Source: Burkholderia sp. PAMC 26561 (GTDB lineage Bacteria > Pseudomonadota > Gammaproteobacteria > Burkholderiales > Burkholderiaceae). Taken from it: a stretch of 64,000 nt of DNA. Positions 29,424 to 38,949 of the stretch are shown piece after piece (position 1 is the first letter of the stretch; every line of letters starts with the position of its first letter). The notes below the pieces were generated by a model. The model searched no databases. It saw only the letters and a program-made list of their open reading frames with translations, and was not told where the DNA came from. Made by a program: the position numbers and the translations under genes. Location of the stretch: assembly GCF_001557535.2 (NCBI RefSeq), contig NZ_CP014306.1:868001-932000 (forward strand), in the 5' to 3' direction.

Positions 29424-30097
29424 CGCGTGCTGCTCCGGACGCCAGGTTTGGAAGCCGATGGTGAGAGCGCCCGCTTGCCAGCCTTCAACGGTTTCGCGTT
29501 CTTGGCACTCCCAACGCCATCCGCCCATCGCACGAGCGCGATGAAGTCGTAAGCGCCGGACCTGTCCACCCGCACGTTTTTCACAGGCGAAACGACTCGC
29601 CGGCGCATTTCGACAACCTCGACAGCACCCACGCCCGGCACATCTTCAAGCGCCTTGAGCCACGCTGCAGCGGTGTGGGAATCCGGTGCACTCGCGGCAA
29701 GCTCCACTTCGCTCACTCGCTGCGTCACGCGCTGCAAACCAACCCTACCCTGCGATGCCCCTTGCGCCAGCGCGTCGAGCAAACCGAGAAATCGCGCACG
29801 CGGCTCGGCGATCGGCACGGCGGCACTTTCGGCGCGCTTGCCCAAGGCCTCCCGTTCGGCCAGACGCGCGTGCTCCGCCAAAGGCGCGCTCAACCTGGCC
29901 AACGCCTGATCGAGCGCCACACGTTGCTCATCCAGATGAGCACGCGTCAGCGCCTCCCATCCGGCCATTGCGCCGATCGCGCCACATCCGGCAACGCTCG
30001 CGCCGGCGAGCAACGCCAACGCACGATTGCGCGCACGACGCCGCGCGCCCGGCCGATAAGGCAGCAAATTAAAAGCATGCAAACCAGCCGCGCTCAT
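29420..30097 (-). CDS. pilN: Type IV pilus assembly protein PilN
   Basis: Bitopic inner-membrane component; its cytoplasmic N-terminal peptide binds PilM. The sequence begins MSAAGLHAFNLLPYRPGAR, the canonical FNLLPYR motif near residue 9, followed by a membrane helix (ALALLAGASVAGCGAIGAMAG) and a coiled-coil/ferredoxin-like periplasmic part. At 225 residues it is slightly longer than typical PilN (about 200), with a basic C-terminal tail. It overlaps both neighbours by ATGA. Confidence 0.92.
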   Translation of the reverse strand: MSAAGLHAFNLLPYRPGARRRARNRALALLAGASVAGCGAIGAMAGWEALTRAHLDEQRVALDQALARLSAPLAEHARLAEREALGKRAESAAVPIAEPRARFLGLLDALAQGASQGRVGLQRVTQRVSEVELAASAPDSHTAAAWLKALEDVPGVGAVEVVEMRRRVVSPVKNVRVDRSGAYDFIALVRWADGVGSAKNAKPLKAGKRALSPSASKPGVRSSTR

Positions 30098-31083
30098 GGC
30101 ATCACCTCACGCAGTCCGAGTCCCAGCGCAACGGCGAACAAGGGCGAATGCGCGAGGCGGTCGTCCACACGCTGCGCTCCATTGCAAAACGGCGCGCATT
30201 CGAATGGCATGACCGGGCATCCGAACGTGACCGTCAGCATTTGTGTAGACACACCCGCCCGATTCAGCAGCTCAATATCCCCGCCCACATAAATCCAGTG
30301 CACGCGAGGCCCATTGCCGACAAGATCCGTCAACGCCTCGATCGCGCTCGAGTATTCCGGCGATGGATACCGCATCTCGTTCTCCACGCCATCCTCGCCG
30401 ATAACCCACGCATGAAGCCCCGAGCTCTCGATCCAGCACGCGACAAACCGCTCCTCCCGGTCGATTTCCATCGCAGCCGAATAGCACAACGCACGCAAGG
30501 CGGCGCCCGGCTCGCCATCGATGGCGCTCAGCACAATGTCGGCGCCCGCCGCGGCCTCTACGCGCGACTCCACGTAGCGCCGGGCCGTGGCTGCGATGGA
30601 GACCTCGGTCGCACCGTCGTCACGCTCGTAGATCGACCAGTCCACAGACAGCGCCCCACGTTCGATACCCGCCAGGCGCTCAGCCTCGGCCAGCACGGCC
30701 GGCTCGAGCACACCGCGCGGATCGTGACCAAGCTTCTGCTTTTCGTTCGACAGCTTTTCAAGCAATACCCGCGTGGTGAGCGTCGCCGATGCAGGCAACG
30801 CCATTGCACAACGCAGCGAGCGCAGCGCGCCCCGCGCCGGCAGCCGCGAAAACGCTTCGCGCAACGCCGCGGAGATCGCAGCACCATCGACGAAATCGCC
30901 GCTGACCACCGCGCCCCTCGGCAACAAGACCTCTTCCAGCCGCTCGACGCAAACCGGCCGGTTGGCCTGCAGCCGCTTGCTGACCACGGCCAGTCGCACA
31001 GCCCGCTCGGTTATATCGATACCCGCCGCGAACCGCCGGGTCACCGTCACCACTGATCCACGCAACGCCGTCTGCGCACCCAT
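30094..31083 (-). CDS. pilM: Type IV pilus assembly protein PilM
   Basis: Cytoplasmic actin-like ATPase of the pilus assembly platform. An FtsA/actin-like fold is indicated by GIDITERAVRLAVVSK near residue 21, SIAATARRYVESRVEAA, and the second phosphate motif region VHWIYVGGDIELLN. Length 329, typical of PilM (about 350). ATG 31083 has AGGAGAGG upstream. It is the first gene of pilM-N-O/P-Q and is divergent from mrcA, the usual arrangement in gamma- and betaproteobacteria. The 302-bp intergenic space holds a TATAAT toward mrcA. Confidence 0.93.
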   Translation of the reverse strand: MGAQTALRGSVVTVTRRFAAGIDITERAVRLAVVSKRLQANRPVCVERLEEVLLPRGAVVSGDFVDGAAISAALREAFSRLPARGALRSLRCAMALPASATLTTRVLLEKLSNEKQKLGHDPRGVLEPAVLAEAERLAGIERGALSVDWSIYERDDGATEVSIAATARRYVESRVEAAAGADIVLSAIDGEPGAALRALCYSAAMEIDREERFVACWIESSGLHAWVIGEDGVENEMRYPSPEYSSAIEALTDLVGNGPRVHWIYVGGDIELLNRAGVSTQMLTVTFGCPVMPFECAPFCNGAQRVDDRLAHSPLFAVALGLGLREVMP

Positions 31084-31354
31084 GCTCTACCTCTCCTGTC
31101 CGGCCGCGCACCGAACCGTTCGGGCGCTGGCAATGGAAGAATTGTGGGCAGCAGGCGTGGTTGTCACCACTCAGCCAAGTGGCTAACGTCAAGGTCCCGG
31201 CCGGTTTAAAACGGCGGCATTCTGGCGCCAATGCGCGTGCCGCAAACGTTAGACTTGGTCATTCAGTCAACGCTTATTCCGACAAAAATCATCGCTTCCG
31301 AGACCTCCGCGCAACACCCGAGTAAGCCGGCCGAAAGCCGCAAAGTCGGGCGGC

Positions 31355-31360
31355 TATAAT
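31355..31360 (+). promoter_or_regulatory. Candidate -10 box for mrcA
   Basis: Perfect TATAAT 26 nt before the mrcA ATG on the plus strand; no convincing -35 box at 16-18 nt. The remaining pilM-mrcA intergenic sequence (31084-31354) shows nothing else that I can name. Confidence 0.4.
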
Positions 31361-31385
31361 CGCGGGACCGTTTTTTGGTGGTGCC

Positions 31386-33794
31386 ATGCAATCTCAGTCT
31401 CCGTCGTCCCCGCCGTCCCGTCAGTCCGAACCTGGCAAGCGCCGTCCGCTCTGGATCAGGCTTCTGCTCGGGCTGATGATTTGCATTTTTGGATTGATCG
31501 CCAGCGCCGTACTCGTCTTGGGTTACGCGCTCGTCGTGGCGCAGCCGAATCTGCCGTCGCTCGACGCGCTCACTGACTACCGTCCGAAAGTGCCGCTGCG
31601 CGTGTACACGGCGGATCACGTGCTGATTGGAGAATTCGGCGAGGAACGGCGCAGCGTCGTGCGCATCCAGGACGTGCCGGACTATCTCAAGAAAGCGGTG
31701 CTCGCCATCGAGGACGCCCGTTTCTACGATCACGGCGGCGTCGACGTGACCGGCATCCTGCGTGCCGGCGCGGTTGCATTGACGAACGGCCATGCATCGC
31801 AAGGCGCGAGCACGATCACCATGCAGGTCGCGCGCAATTTCTTCCTGTCGAGCGAAAAAACCTATACGCGCAAGATTTACGAAATGCTCCTCGCGTACAA
31901 GATCGAGCGGGCGCTCACCAAGGACCAGATTCTCGAGGTCTACATGAACCAGATCTACCTGGGACAGCGTGCGTACGGTTTCGCGAGCGCCGCCCGGGTT
32001 TATTTCGGCAAGGACATCAAGGACATCACGCTCGCTGAGGCAGCAATGCTCGCCGGCCTGCCCAAAGCGCCGTCGGCGTACAACCCGGTCGTCAACCCGA
32101 AGCGCGCGAAGGTTCGCCAGCAGTACATTCTCGAGCGCATGTACGAGTTGCGTTACATCACGCGGGAACAGTACGAGGAAGCCGCGAAGCAGCCGCTGGT
32201 GGTGAAAGGCGCGGGACGTGAGTTCAGCGTGCACGCCGAGTACGTGGCTGAAATGGTCCGCCAGATGATGTATGCGCAGTATCGGGAGGAGGCTTATACG
32301 CGTGGGCTGAACGTGGTGACGACCATCGATTCCGCCGATCAGGACGCGGCCTACCGTGCGCTGCGAAAAGGCCTGATGGATTATGAACACCGGCATGGAT
32401 ACCGGGGGCCGGAAGGTTTCATCGATTTGCCGGCTGATGCCGACGATCGCGAACAGGCGATTGACGACGCGCTCGTCGACCATCCGGACAACGGCGAGAT
32501 TGTTGCAGCCGTCGTGACCTCGGCGAACGTGAAGCAGGTAAAGGCGAGTTTTATCGATGGCAACGTGGCCACGGTTGAAGGCAACGACTTGCGCTTCGTC
32601 GCGAGCGCGCTCAGCACGCGCGCGCAGCCGAGTCAGCGCCTGCGCCCTGGCGCCATCGTGCGCCTGATGAAAAACGAAGACGACAACTGGGTCATCACAC
32701 AGCTTCCGCAGGTTGAAGGCGCGTTCGTTTCCGTCGTGCCGCAGGACGGCGCAATCCGCGCGCTTGTCGGCGGCTTCGATTTCAACAAGAACAAGTTCAA
32801 CCACGTCACACAGGCGTGGCGCCAGCCGGGTTCGAGCTTCAAGCCGTTCATCTATTCGGCATCGCTTGAGAAAGGCTTGTCGCCCGCGACCATCATCAAC
32901 GACGCGCCGCTTTATTTCAGCGCCGGAGAAACAGGCGGCCAGGCGTGGGAACCGAAGAACTACGGCGGCGGGTTCGACGGACCCATGCCCATGCGTACCG
33001 CGCTGATGAAGTCGAAGAACCTGGTGTCCATCCGCATCCTGAACAACATCGGCACGAAGTACGCGCAGGGCTACGTGACGAAGTTTGGATTCGATGCCGC
33101 GCGCCAGCCCGCCTATCTGCCCATGGCGCTTGGCGCCGGTCAGGTCACCCCGCTGCAAATGGCGACGGGTTATTCGGTGTTTGCAAACGGCGGGTATCGT
33201 GTGAATCCGTATCTGATCGCCGATATCACCGACCCTCGTGGCGCGGTGGTCTCACATCCGCAACCGCTGGTTGCCGGCGAAAGTGCACCGCTCGCCATCA
33301 CGCCGCGTAACGCATACGTGATGAACAGCCTGCTGCAAAGCGTGGCGCAACGCGGTACCGGCGCGCGCACCAACCAGTTGAAGCGCTCGGATCTCGCGGG
33401 CAAGACGGGAACGACCAACGACTCGCACGACGCATGGTTCGCCGGATACCAGCATTCGCTGGTAGCGATTTCGTGGATTGGCTACGACTCGCCGCGCAGT
33501 CTCGGCGACAAGGAAACAGGCGGCGGACTCGCGTTACCAGTGTGGATGGAATATATGAGCCGGGCATTGCGTGGCGTGCCGGAGTACAAGTCGAGCATGC
33601 CGCCCGATGTGGTGTCGCTTGGTGGCGAGCTGTACTTCGATGACCTCACGCCGGGACATGGATTCGTTGCGACCATCGGCGTGAGCCAGGCGCCGCCGGA
33701 AGGCGCGAGCGGCGCATCGCCGGCAGCGCCTGCACCTCAGGTCGGCGACCAGGAAAAGCAGGACATCATGAATCTGTTCAAGGGCGGCAACTAA
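31386..33794 (+). CDS. mrcA: Penicillin-binding protein 1A (glycosyltransferase/transpeptidase)
   Basis: Bifunctional peptidoglycan synthase of 802 residues anchored by one N-terminal membrane helix. The GT51 domain (about 60-235) has EDARFYDHGGVDVTGI (catalytic Glu), GASTITMQVARNFFL and RKIYEMLLAYKIERALTKDQ. The transpeptidase domain has the catalytic Ser in SSFKP (near residue 483), SKN near 541 and KTGTT near 672. An OB-type insert lies between them. The C-terminus is Pro/Ala-rich. It is divergent from pilMNOPQ. Confidence 0.97.
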   Translation: MQSQSPSSPPSRQSEPGKRRPLWIRLLLGLMICIFGLIASAVLVLGYALVVAQPNLPSLDALTDYRPKVPLRVYTADHVLIGEFGEERRSVVRIQDVPDYLKKAVLAIEDARFYDHGGVDVTGILRAGAVALTNGHASQGASTITMQVARNFFLSSEKTYTRKIYEMLLAYKIERALTKDQILEVYMNQIYLGQRAYGFASAARVYFGKDIKDITLAEAAMLAGLPKAPSAYNPVVNPKRAKVRQQYILERMYELRYITREQYEEAAKQPLVVKGAGREFSVHAEYVAEMVRQMMYAQYREEAYTRGLNVVTTIDSADQDAAYRALRKGLMDYEHRHGYRGPEGFIDLPADADDREQAIDDALVDHPDNGEIVAAVVTSANVKQVKASFIDGNVATVEGNDLRFVASALSTRAQPSQRLRPGAIVRLMKNEDDNWVITQLPQVEGAFVSVVPQDGAIRALVGGFDFNKNKFNHVTQAWRQPGSSFKPFIYSASLEKGLSPATIINDAPLYFSAGETGGQAWEPKNYGGGFDGPMPMRTALMKSKNLVSIRILNNIGTKYAQGYVTKFGFDAARQPAYLPMALGAGQVTPLQMATGYSVFANGGYRVNPYLIADITDPRGAVVSHPQPLVAGESAPLAITPRNAYVMNSLLQSVAQRGTGARTNQLKRSDLAGKTGTTNDSHDAWFAGYQHSLVAISWIGYDSPRSLGDKETGGGLALPVWMEYMSRALRGVPEYKSSMPPDVVSLGGELYFDDLTPGHGFVATIGVSQAPPEGASGASPAAPAPQVGDQEKQDIMNLFKGGN

Positions 33795-33830
33795 AAAAGC
33801 GCCGGTCTGAATTTTGATTTGAAACGGATT

Positions 33831-34148
33831 TCAGGCTGAAAAGCGGACCGGCTCGCCGGCCTGTTCGCTTGCGCACTGACTGAGCGCCTCGAAAAACTCG
33901 CTGCCATCGCGCGTATTGCGCCACGCGCCGTCCACATATTTGTAATGGAATCCGCCCGATTTCGCCGCAAGCCACAACTCGTGCATCGGCGGCTGCAAAT
34001 TGACGATCAGCTTCGTGCGATTTTCAAATTCCAGCGTGAGCACATTGCCGCTGCGCTCGAATTCCACGTCGGCATCCAGGCTGTCCACATCGCGCTCGAT
34101 GGCCGCCAGCGCAGCCTCGGCGAGCGTCAGGTATTCGTTGTCGGTCAT
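33831..34148 (-). CDS. cyaY: Iron-sulfur cluster assembly protein CyaY (frataxin)
   Basis: Frataxin homologue that binds iron and modulates Fe-S cluster assembly by IscS. 105 residues, start [22 protein letters not shown] (the acidic iron-binding helix), then [37 protein letters not shown], all typical. Convergent with mrcA and divergent from lptM (35 bp). Confidence 0.96.
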   Translation of the reverse strand: MTDNEYLTLAEAALAAIERDVDSLDADVEFERSGNVLTLEFENRTKLIVNLQPPMHELWLAAKSGGFHYKYVDGAWRNTRDGSEFFEALSQCASEQAGEPVRFSA

Positions 34149-34183
34149 GCTAAACTCCGTCGATTAATTATTCAGGGACAGTG

Positions 34184-34483
34184 ATGCAAGTCGTCTTCAG
34201 GATGAGCGCGATTGTAGCGGCTTTGGCCATTTCCGCCGGGACGCTGCTCACCGCGTGTGGTCAGCGCGGACCGCTGTATATGCCCGCCGTTCCGCCCATT
34301 CCGCCGCGTCCCGCCAGCATGCCGCCGTTGCCCGCAACCCATGCCGTCGCACCGGCCGCGGCATCGTCGGCATTCGACTCCGGTGACGTCCCGGACACCT
34401 CCGGCGAAGCCCTTTCGCTCTCGCCTGACGACAATTTGAAACCGTCCGCGTCAGTACCCAAGGCCGCGTCAGCCGGCGACTAA
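34184..34483 (+). CDS. lptM: LPS translocon maturation chaperone LptM (small lipoprotein)
   Basis: Short outer-membrane lipoprotein (formerly YifL) that aids LptD maturation. A signal peptide ends in lipobox LLTACGQRGPLY, with the conserved QRGPLY after the Cys; the rest of the 99 residues is Pro/Ala-rich and disordered. ATG 34184 has AGGGA upstream; the GTG just before (34181) is less likely. Directly upstream of lysA, as in most proteobacteria. Confidence 0.92.
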   Translation: MQVVFRMSAIVAALAISAGTLLTACGQRGPLYMPAVPPIPPRPASMPPLPATHAVAPAAASSAFDSGDVPDTSGEALSLSPDDNLKPSASVPKAASAGD

Positions 34484-34583
34484 ATTTTTGCCTCGCCACG
34501 TTTGCGACGTGTTTGTGCGACTGTTTGTGCAATTCATAGCGCGATTCAAATGACGCATGCGCGTCAGCCGGACCAGAAAAGTC

Positions 34584-35846
34584 ATGACCCAATCCGTATT
34601 CTCGCGCGCCGATGGCGTGCTTCAAGTCGAAGGCGTTTCGGCGGCATCGTTAGCCGAACAGTTCGGCACGCCGCTGTACGTGTACTCGCGCAGCGCGCTG
34701 ACCGACGCCTATCAAGCTTACGCCGATGCGTGCAAAGGCCGCCGCGCCACCATCCACGTCGCGGTGAAAGCGAACAGCAATCTGGCCGTGCTGAACGTGT
34801 TCGCGCGTTTGGGCGCGGGCTTCGACATCGTCTCGTCGGGAGAACTGGCGCGCGTGCTTGCAGCGGGCGGCAAGGCGGAAAACACCGTGTTTTCGGGCGT
34901 GGGCAAGTCGGTGTGGGAAATGCGTGAAGCGCTCGATGCCGGCGTCAAATGCTTCAACGTCGAGTCGATTCCTGAGCTGCACGCACTCAACGAAGTCGCC
35001 GGGTCGGCCGGCAAGAAGGCGCCGGTTTCGTTGCGCGTAAATCCCGATGTCGACGCAAAGACGCATCCGTATATCTCCACGGGTCTCAAGTCGAACAAGT
35101 TCGGCGTAGCGTTCAGCGATGCACGCGCGACCTACGCGCAAGCCGCAGCCATGTCGAACCTGAATGTCATTGGCATCGATTGCCATATCGGTTCGCAGAT
35201 CACGGAAGTGAGTCCGTACCTCGACGCCGTCGACAAGCTGCTTGATCTCGTCGAGCAGATCGAAGCAGACGGGACGAAGATCCATCACATCGATGTCGGC
35301 GGTGGACTCGGCATCACCTACGACGACGAGACGCCGCCTGCCATCGGTGAATTCGTGAAAGCGGTGCTCGCGCATATCGAGAAGCGCGGACATGGCGAGC
35401 GTGAAGTGTATTTCGAGCCGGGACGTTCGCTGGTTGGCAACGCGGGCCTGTTGCTCACGCGCGTGGAATATCTGAAGCCGGGTGCGGAGAAAAACTTTGC
35501 TATCGTCGATGCCGCCATGAACGACCTCGCGCGTCCCGCAATGTATCAGGCGTTTCACCGCATTGAAGCGGTGGGAACGAGCGCGGCGAAGGCCGAACTC
35601 TACGACGTGGTCGGTCCCGTGTGTGAAAGCGGCGACTGGTTGGGGAAGGACCGCTCGCTTGCCATCGAACAAGGCGATCTGCTTGCGATCTTCTCGGCCG
35701 GCGCGTACGGGTTCGTCATGAGCTCGAACTACAACACGCGCCCGCGCGCGGCCGAAGTGATGGTCGATCACGAACGCGCGCGTCTCGTGCGTGAACGTGA
35801 AGAAGTGAAGGATCTGTTCGCCGGGGAATCGATCTTTCCGGATTGA
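34584..35846 (+). CDS. lysA: Diaminopimelate decarboxylase
   Basis: PLP-dependent last step of lysine synthesis. PLP lysine in HVAVKANSNLAVL (near residue 62), HIGSQITEVSPY, GGGLGITYDDE (phosphate-binding Gly-rich loop), EPGRSLVGNAG and the C-terminal VGPVCESGDWLGKDR (active-site Cys) are present. 420 residues from ATG 34584; the frame is open to 34557, but the shorter start matches the family (MTQSVFSR). Operon with lptM. Confidence 0.97.
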   Translation: MTQSVFSRADGVLQVEGVSAASLAEQFGTPLYVYSRSALTDAYQAYADACKGRRATIHVAVKANSNLAVLNVFARLGAGFDIVSSGELARVLAAGGKAENTVFSGVGKSVWEMREALDAGVKCFNVESIPELHALNEVAGSAGKKAPVSLRVNPDVDAKTHPYISTGLKSNKFGVAFSDARATYAQAAAMSNLNVIGIDCHIGSQITEVSPYLDAVDKLLDLVEQIEADGTKIHHIDVGGGLGITYDDETPPAIGEFVKAVLAHIEKRGHGEREVYFEPGRSLVGNAGLLLTRVEYLKPGAEKNFAIVDAAMNDLARPAMYQAFHRIEAVGTSAAKAELYDVVGPVCESGDWLGKDRSLAIEQGDLLAIFSAGAYGFVMSSNYNTRPRAAEVMVDHERARLVREREEVKDLFAGESIFPD

Positions 35847-35860
35847 GTTTTCCGCGCAAT

Positions 35861-35898
35861 AGAAAAGGGCGACGCTCGGCATGGCGTCGCCCTTTTTG
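35861..35898. terminator. Bidirectional terminator between lysA and msrQ
   Basis: AAAAGGGCGACGC/GCGTCGCCCTTTT, 13-bp stem with an 8-nt loop, A-run on one side and T-run on the other; serves convergent lysA and msrQ. Confidence 0.9.
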
Positions 35899-35910
35899 CA
35901 TTTTGGAGCC

Positions 35911-36582
35911 TCAAGCCATACGAGCTTTGGTCATTCTTCCGCGCAGCCAGACAATCACGCGCCAAGCCAGCAATACGACCACGATCGCCCCATAGATCTT
36001 CGGCAAGATCAGATCATGCTTGCCCGCTTTCATCCACCAGAAATGCAGGATCGCGAGCGCGGCGATCGGGTAAATCAGCTTGTGCAGCGTCTGCCAACGG
36101 CGGCCGAGTTTCCTGACCATCGCTTTCGGCGATGTGATCGCGAGCGGAATCAGCAGCACGAACGCCGCGAACCCGACCATGATGAACGGCCGCTTGGCGA
36201 TGTCCTTCAAGATAGCGAAGACATCGAACCATTTGTCGAACCAGATGTACGTTGTGAAGTGCAGCACTACGTAGAAGAACGCGAACAGCCCGATCATGCG
36301 GCGAAAACGCAGCAGCGCGTTGAATCCTGTCAAACGGCGAACCGGCGTCACAGCCAGCGTGATGCACAGAAAAACAAGCGTCCAGAGACCAGTGGATCGC
36401 GTAATGAACTCGATTGGATTCGCGCCCAATCCGCCCGTAAATCCAAGCAAGACAATGCGCGCAAGCGGATACAAGCCGCCCAGGAAGACGGCGACTTTCG
36501 CCGGCTTGATCCAGTTCGTCTTTGTGGCCGGCGCGGTAGTCCGCGCCGCGGGTCGGGGCTTTACATCGGAAGCCGAAGCCAT
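35911..36582 (-). CDS. msrQ: Protein-methionine-sulfoxide reductase heme-binding subunit MsrQ
   Basis: Inner-membrane b-heme protein (YedZ) that passes electrons from quinol to periplasmic MsrP. 223 residues with about six membrane helices; ferric-reductase-like core with His in FFYVVLHFTTYIWFD and RRWQTLHKLIYP and LAILHFWWM. AAGGAG precedes ATG 36582. It follows msrP by 10 nt. Confidence 0.95.
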   Translation of the reverse strand: MASASDVKPRPAARTTAPATKTNWIKPAKVAVFLGGLYPLARIVLLGFTGGLGANPIEFITRSTGLWTLVFLCITLAVTPVRRLTGFNALLRFRRMIGLFAFFYVVLHFTTYIWFDKWFDVFAILKDIAKRPFIMVGFAAFVLLIPLAITSPKAMVRKLGRRWQTLHKLIYPIAALAILHFWWMKAGKHDLILPKIYGAIVVVLLAWRVIVWLRGRMTKARMA

Positions 36583-36592
36583 CCGTTGCTCC

Positions 36593-37582
36593 TTAGAAGT
36601 TGGCCTTGAGGTTCATGCCCTGATACAGCGATGCAACCTGATCGCCATAACCATTGAACATCAGCGTCTTGCGTTTCGGCGTGAAAAATCCGTCTTCACC
36701 GATGCGCCGCTCGGTCGCCTGGCTCCATCGCGGATGGTCGACGTTCGGATTCACGTTTGAGTAGAAGCCGTACTCGGCGGGCGCATATTCGTTCCAGCTC
36801 GTCTTCGGCTCTTTCTCGACGAAACGAATCTTCACCAGCGACTTTGCGCTCTTGAAGCCGTACTTCCAGGGCACGACGATCCGCACGGGCGCGCCGTTCT
36901 GGTTCGGCAGCACCTCCCCGTATAAACCCACCGTCAGCAAGGTCAGCGGGTTCATGGCTTCATCCATGCGCAAGCCTTCCGAATACGGCCAGTCGAGAAT
37001 CGGCGTGGACAATCCCGGCATCTGCGACGGATCGGCAAGCGAGATGAACTGCACGAATTTGGCGTTGCCCGTCGGCTGTGCACGCTTGACGATCTCGGCG
37101 AGCGGAATGCCGATCCACGGAATGACCATCGACCAGCCTTCCACGCACCGCAACCTGTAGATACGCTCTTCGAGCGGCGCGAGCTTCAGGATTTCATCGA
37201 TGTCATACACCTTCGCGTTCTTGACCTCACCTTCCACCGAAATCTTCCACGGACGCGGGCGCAGCGAATGCGCGTTTTGAACGGGATCGCCCTTGTCGGT
37301 GCCGAATTCGTAGAAGTTGTTGTAGCTCGTGATGTCTTTGAGTGGCGTGACCTTGTCCATCGCGACAAACTTCGTGTTCGTGGTCGCCACGAGCTTCTGG
37401 CCCTTTGCATCGGGCGATGTCATGGTTGCGAACGCTTCACCGTTGACGCCGACCAGTCCGGTCGCGGCAAGCGCGCCTGCGGCTTTCAACACACGGCGGC
37501 GATTCTCAAAGAACGCACGCGGCGTAATTTCGCTGCGGGGGATTTCATCGCCGAAAAGACGGCTATTGTTCTTGATCAACAT
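36593..37582 (-). CDS. msrP: Protein-methionine-sulfoxide reductase catalytic subunit MsrP
   Basis: Periplasmic Mo-molybdopterin enzyme that repairs oxidised methionines. A Tat signal is present ([16 protein letters not shown]); the molybdenum Cys lies in [17 protein letters not shown] and the substrate region in [16 protein letters not shown]. The 329-residue product starts at ATG 37582 (GAGGAG 7 nt upstream); the frame is open to 37597, but the shorter start has the better ribosome site. Operon with msrQ. Confidence 0.95.
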   Translation of the reverse strand: MLIKNNSRLFGDEIPRSEITPRAFFENRRRVLKAAGALAATGLVGVNGEAFATMTSPDAKGQKLVATTNTKFVAMDKVTPLKDITSYNNFYEFGTDKGDPVQNAHSLRPRPWKISVEGEVKNAKVYDIDEILKLAPLEERIYRLRCVEGWSMVIPWIGIPLAEIVKRAQPTGNAKFVQFISLADPSQMPGLSTPILDWPYSEGLRMDEAMNPLTLLTVGLYGEVLPNQNGAPVRIVVPWKYGFKSAKSLVKIRFVEKEPKTSWNEYAPAEYGFYSNVNPNVDHPRWSQATERRIGEDGFFTPKRKTLMFNGYGDQVASLYQGMNLKANF

Positions 37583-37684
37583 CTCGATGCTCCTCAATGC
37601 GTTGCGCCCGGCGTGGGCGCTGCCGCTCTACTAGCTATATTCGTGGCAAACACCCATTTGGTTTCACGTATTCCGCCCTGGCAA

Positions 37685-37722
37685 TAAAAAAACCGCCAGC
37701 AGATCATGCATGGCGGTTTTTA
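37685..37722 (-). terminator. Terminator after ccsB
   Basis: AAAACCGCCA/TGGCGGTTTT stem with a 12-nt loop, T-run on the minus strand; 20 nt after the ccsB stop. Confidence 0.85.
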
Positions 37723-37742
37723 AACTGGGCTTAACGTAAAAG

Positions 37743-38945
37743 TTACAGCTTGCCGTAGCTGTGAAGTCCGGAGAGGAACATGTTGACGCCAAGGAAAGCG
37801 AAGGTCGTGACCAGCAAACCGGTCAGCGCCCACCATGCAGCAACCGATCCGCGCAGGCCCTTCATCAACCGCATGTGCAGCCACGCGGCGTAATTCAGCC
37901 AGACGATCAAAGCCCACGTTTCCTTCGGGTCCCAGCTCCAGTAACCGCCCCACGCTTCCGCGGCCCACAACGCGCCGAGAATGGTCGCGATGGTGAAGAA
38001 CGCGAAACCCACCGCGATCGACTTGTACATGACGTCGTCGAGCACTTCGAGCGATGGCAGGCGATCCGCCAGAATGCCGCGCTCCTTGACCAGGTAGGTC
38101 ACGCCGACCATTGCCGCCAGCGCGAAACTGCCATATCCGATGAAGTTCGCCGGCACGTGGATCTTCATCCACCAGCTTTGCAGCGCGGGGACGAGCGGCT
38201 GGATCTGCTGCGCATCGCGGGAAATCGAATACCACATCAGGAAGCCGACGGCCGCGCTGATCACGAGCAACACGAACGCGCCCATGGCGCGCGTGCTGTA
38301 ATGCTCTTCGTAATACAAATAAAACAAAGACGTGATCAGGCAGAACAGCACGAACACTTCATATAGGTTCGAGATGGGGATATGCCCGACGTCCGAGCCG
38401 ATCAGATACGACTCGTACCAGCGCACCATCAGCCCCGTGAAGCCCATGAGCACGGCCACCCACGTCATCTTCGAGCCGATCGCGCCGCCGGTTGCGGAGC
38501 GTGTGACCAGGCCAATCCAGTAGAACACGGTTGCCAGAACGAGCAGCGCGCTCATCCAGAGGATGGCCGACTGGCTGGACAGGAAGTACTTCAAGAAGAA
38601 GTTGGTGTCGGCGCGGGCGAGATCCGAGTGATAAAGCTGCAACGACGACAGCGACAGCAGCGCAATGCACGCAATCAGCAGGCGCACCGGTTTCCAGCGC
38701 CACCCGAGCACCACGAACGTCGGCACGGCGGCGCAAAGCACCAACTTGTCGTAATAGTTCATGAACGGGTGGTACCGATACAGCGCGAAACCCGCGCCGG
38801 CGACCATCGCGAGCGCGAATAGCCAGTCGGTTACACCCAGGCGCTTGAGGAACGGCCGTTCGTCGAACAGGTCGGAATCGACGGGCACTTTGCCCGCGCG
38901 CTGCTGCGCCTGATTTGACTGCGAAGAGGCTTGTGTGAGGTCCAT
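37743..38945 (-). CDS. ccsB: Cytochrome c biogenesis protein CcsB (System II)
   Basis: Heme-handling polytopic protein of System II cytochrome c maturation; with ResB it delivers heme to apocytochromes in the periplasm. The tryptophan-rich WWD domain AEAWGGYWSWDPKETWALIV is near residue 330; heme-ligand histidines occur around MKIHVPANFIGYG and WLHMRL. 400 residues from ATG 38945; the longer frame overlaps resB. Four nt after resB. Confidence 0.96.
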   Translation of the reverse strand: MDLTQASSQSNQAQQRAGKVPVDSDLFDERPFLKRLGVTDWLFALAMVAGAGFALYRYHPFMNYYDKLVLCAAVPTFVVLGWRWKPVRLLIACIALLSLSSLQLYHSDLARADTNFFLKYFLSSQSAILWMSALLVLATVFYWIGLVTRSATGGAIGSKMTWVAVLMGFTGLMVRWYESYLIGSDVGHIPISNLYEVFVLFCLITSLFYLYYEEHYSTRAMGAFVLLVISAAVGFLMWYSISRDAQQIQPLVPALQSWWMKIHVPANFIGYGSFALAAMVGVTYLVKERGILADRLPSLEVLDDVMYKSIAVGFAFFTIATILGALWAAEAWGGYWSWDPKETWALIVWLNYAAWLHMRLMKGLRGSVAAWWALTGLLVTTFAFLGVNMFLSGLHSYGKL

Positions 38946-38949
38946 GTTC

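Noticed and set aside
31263..33158. 631-codon open frame on the minus strand
   Set aside because: Antisense to mrcA, whose glycosyltransferase and transpeptidase motifs are intact; no family resemblance.
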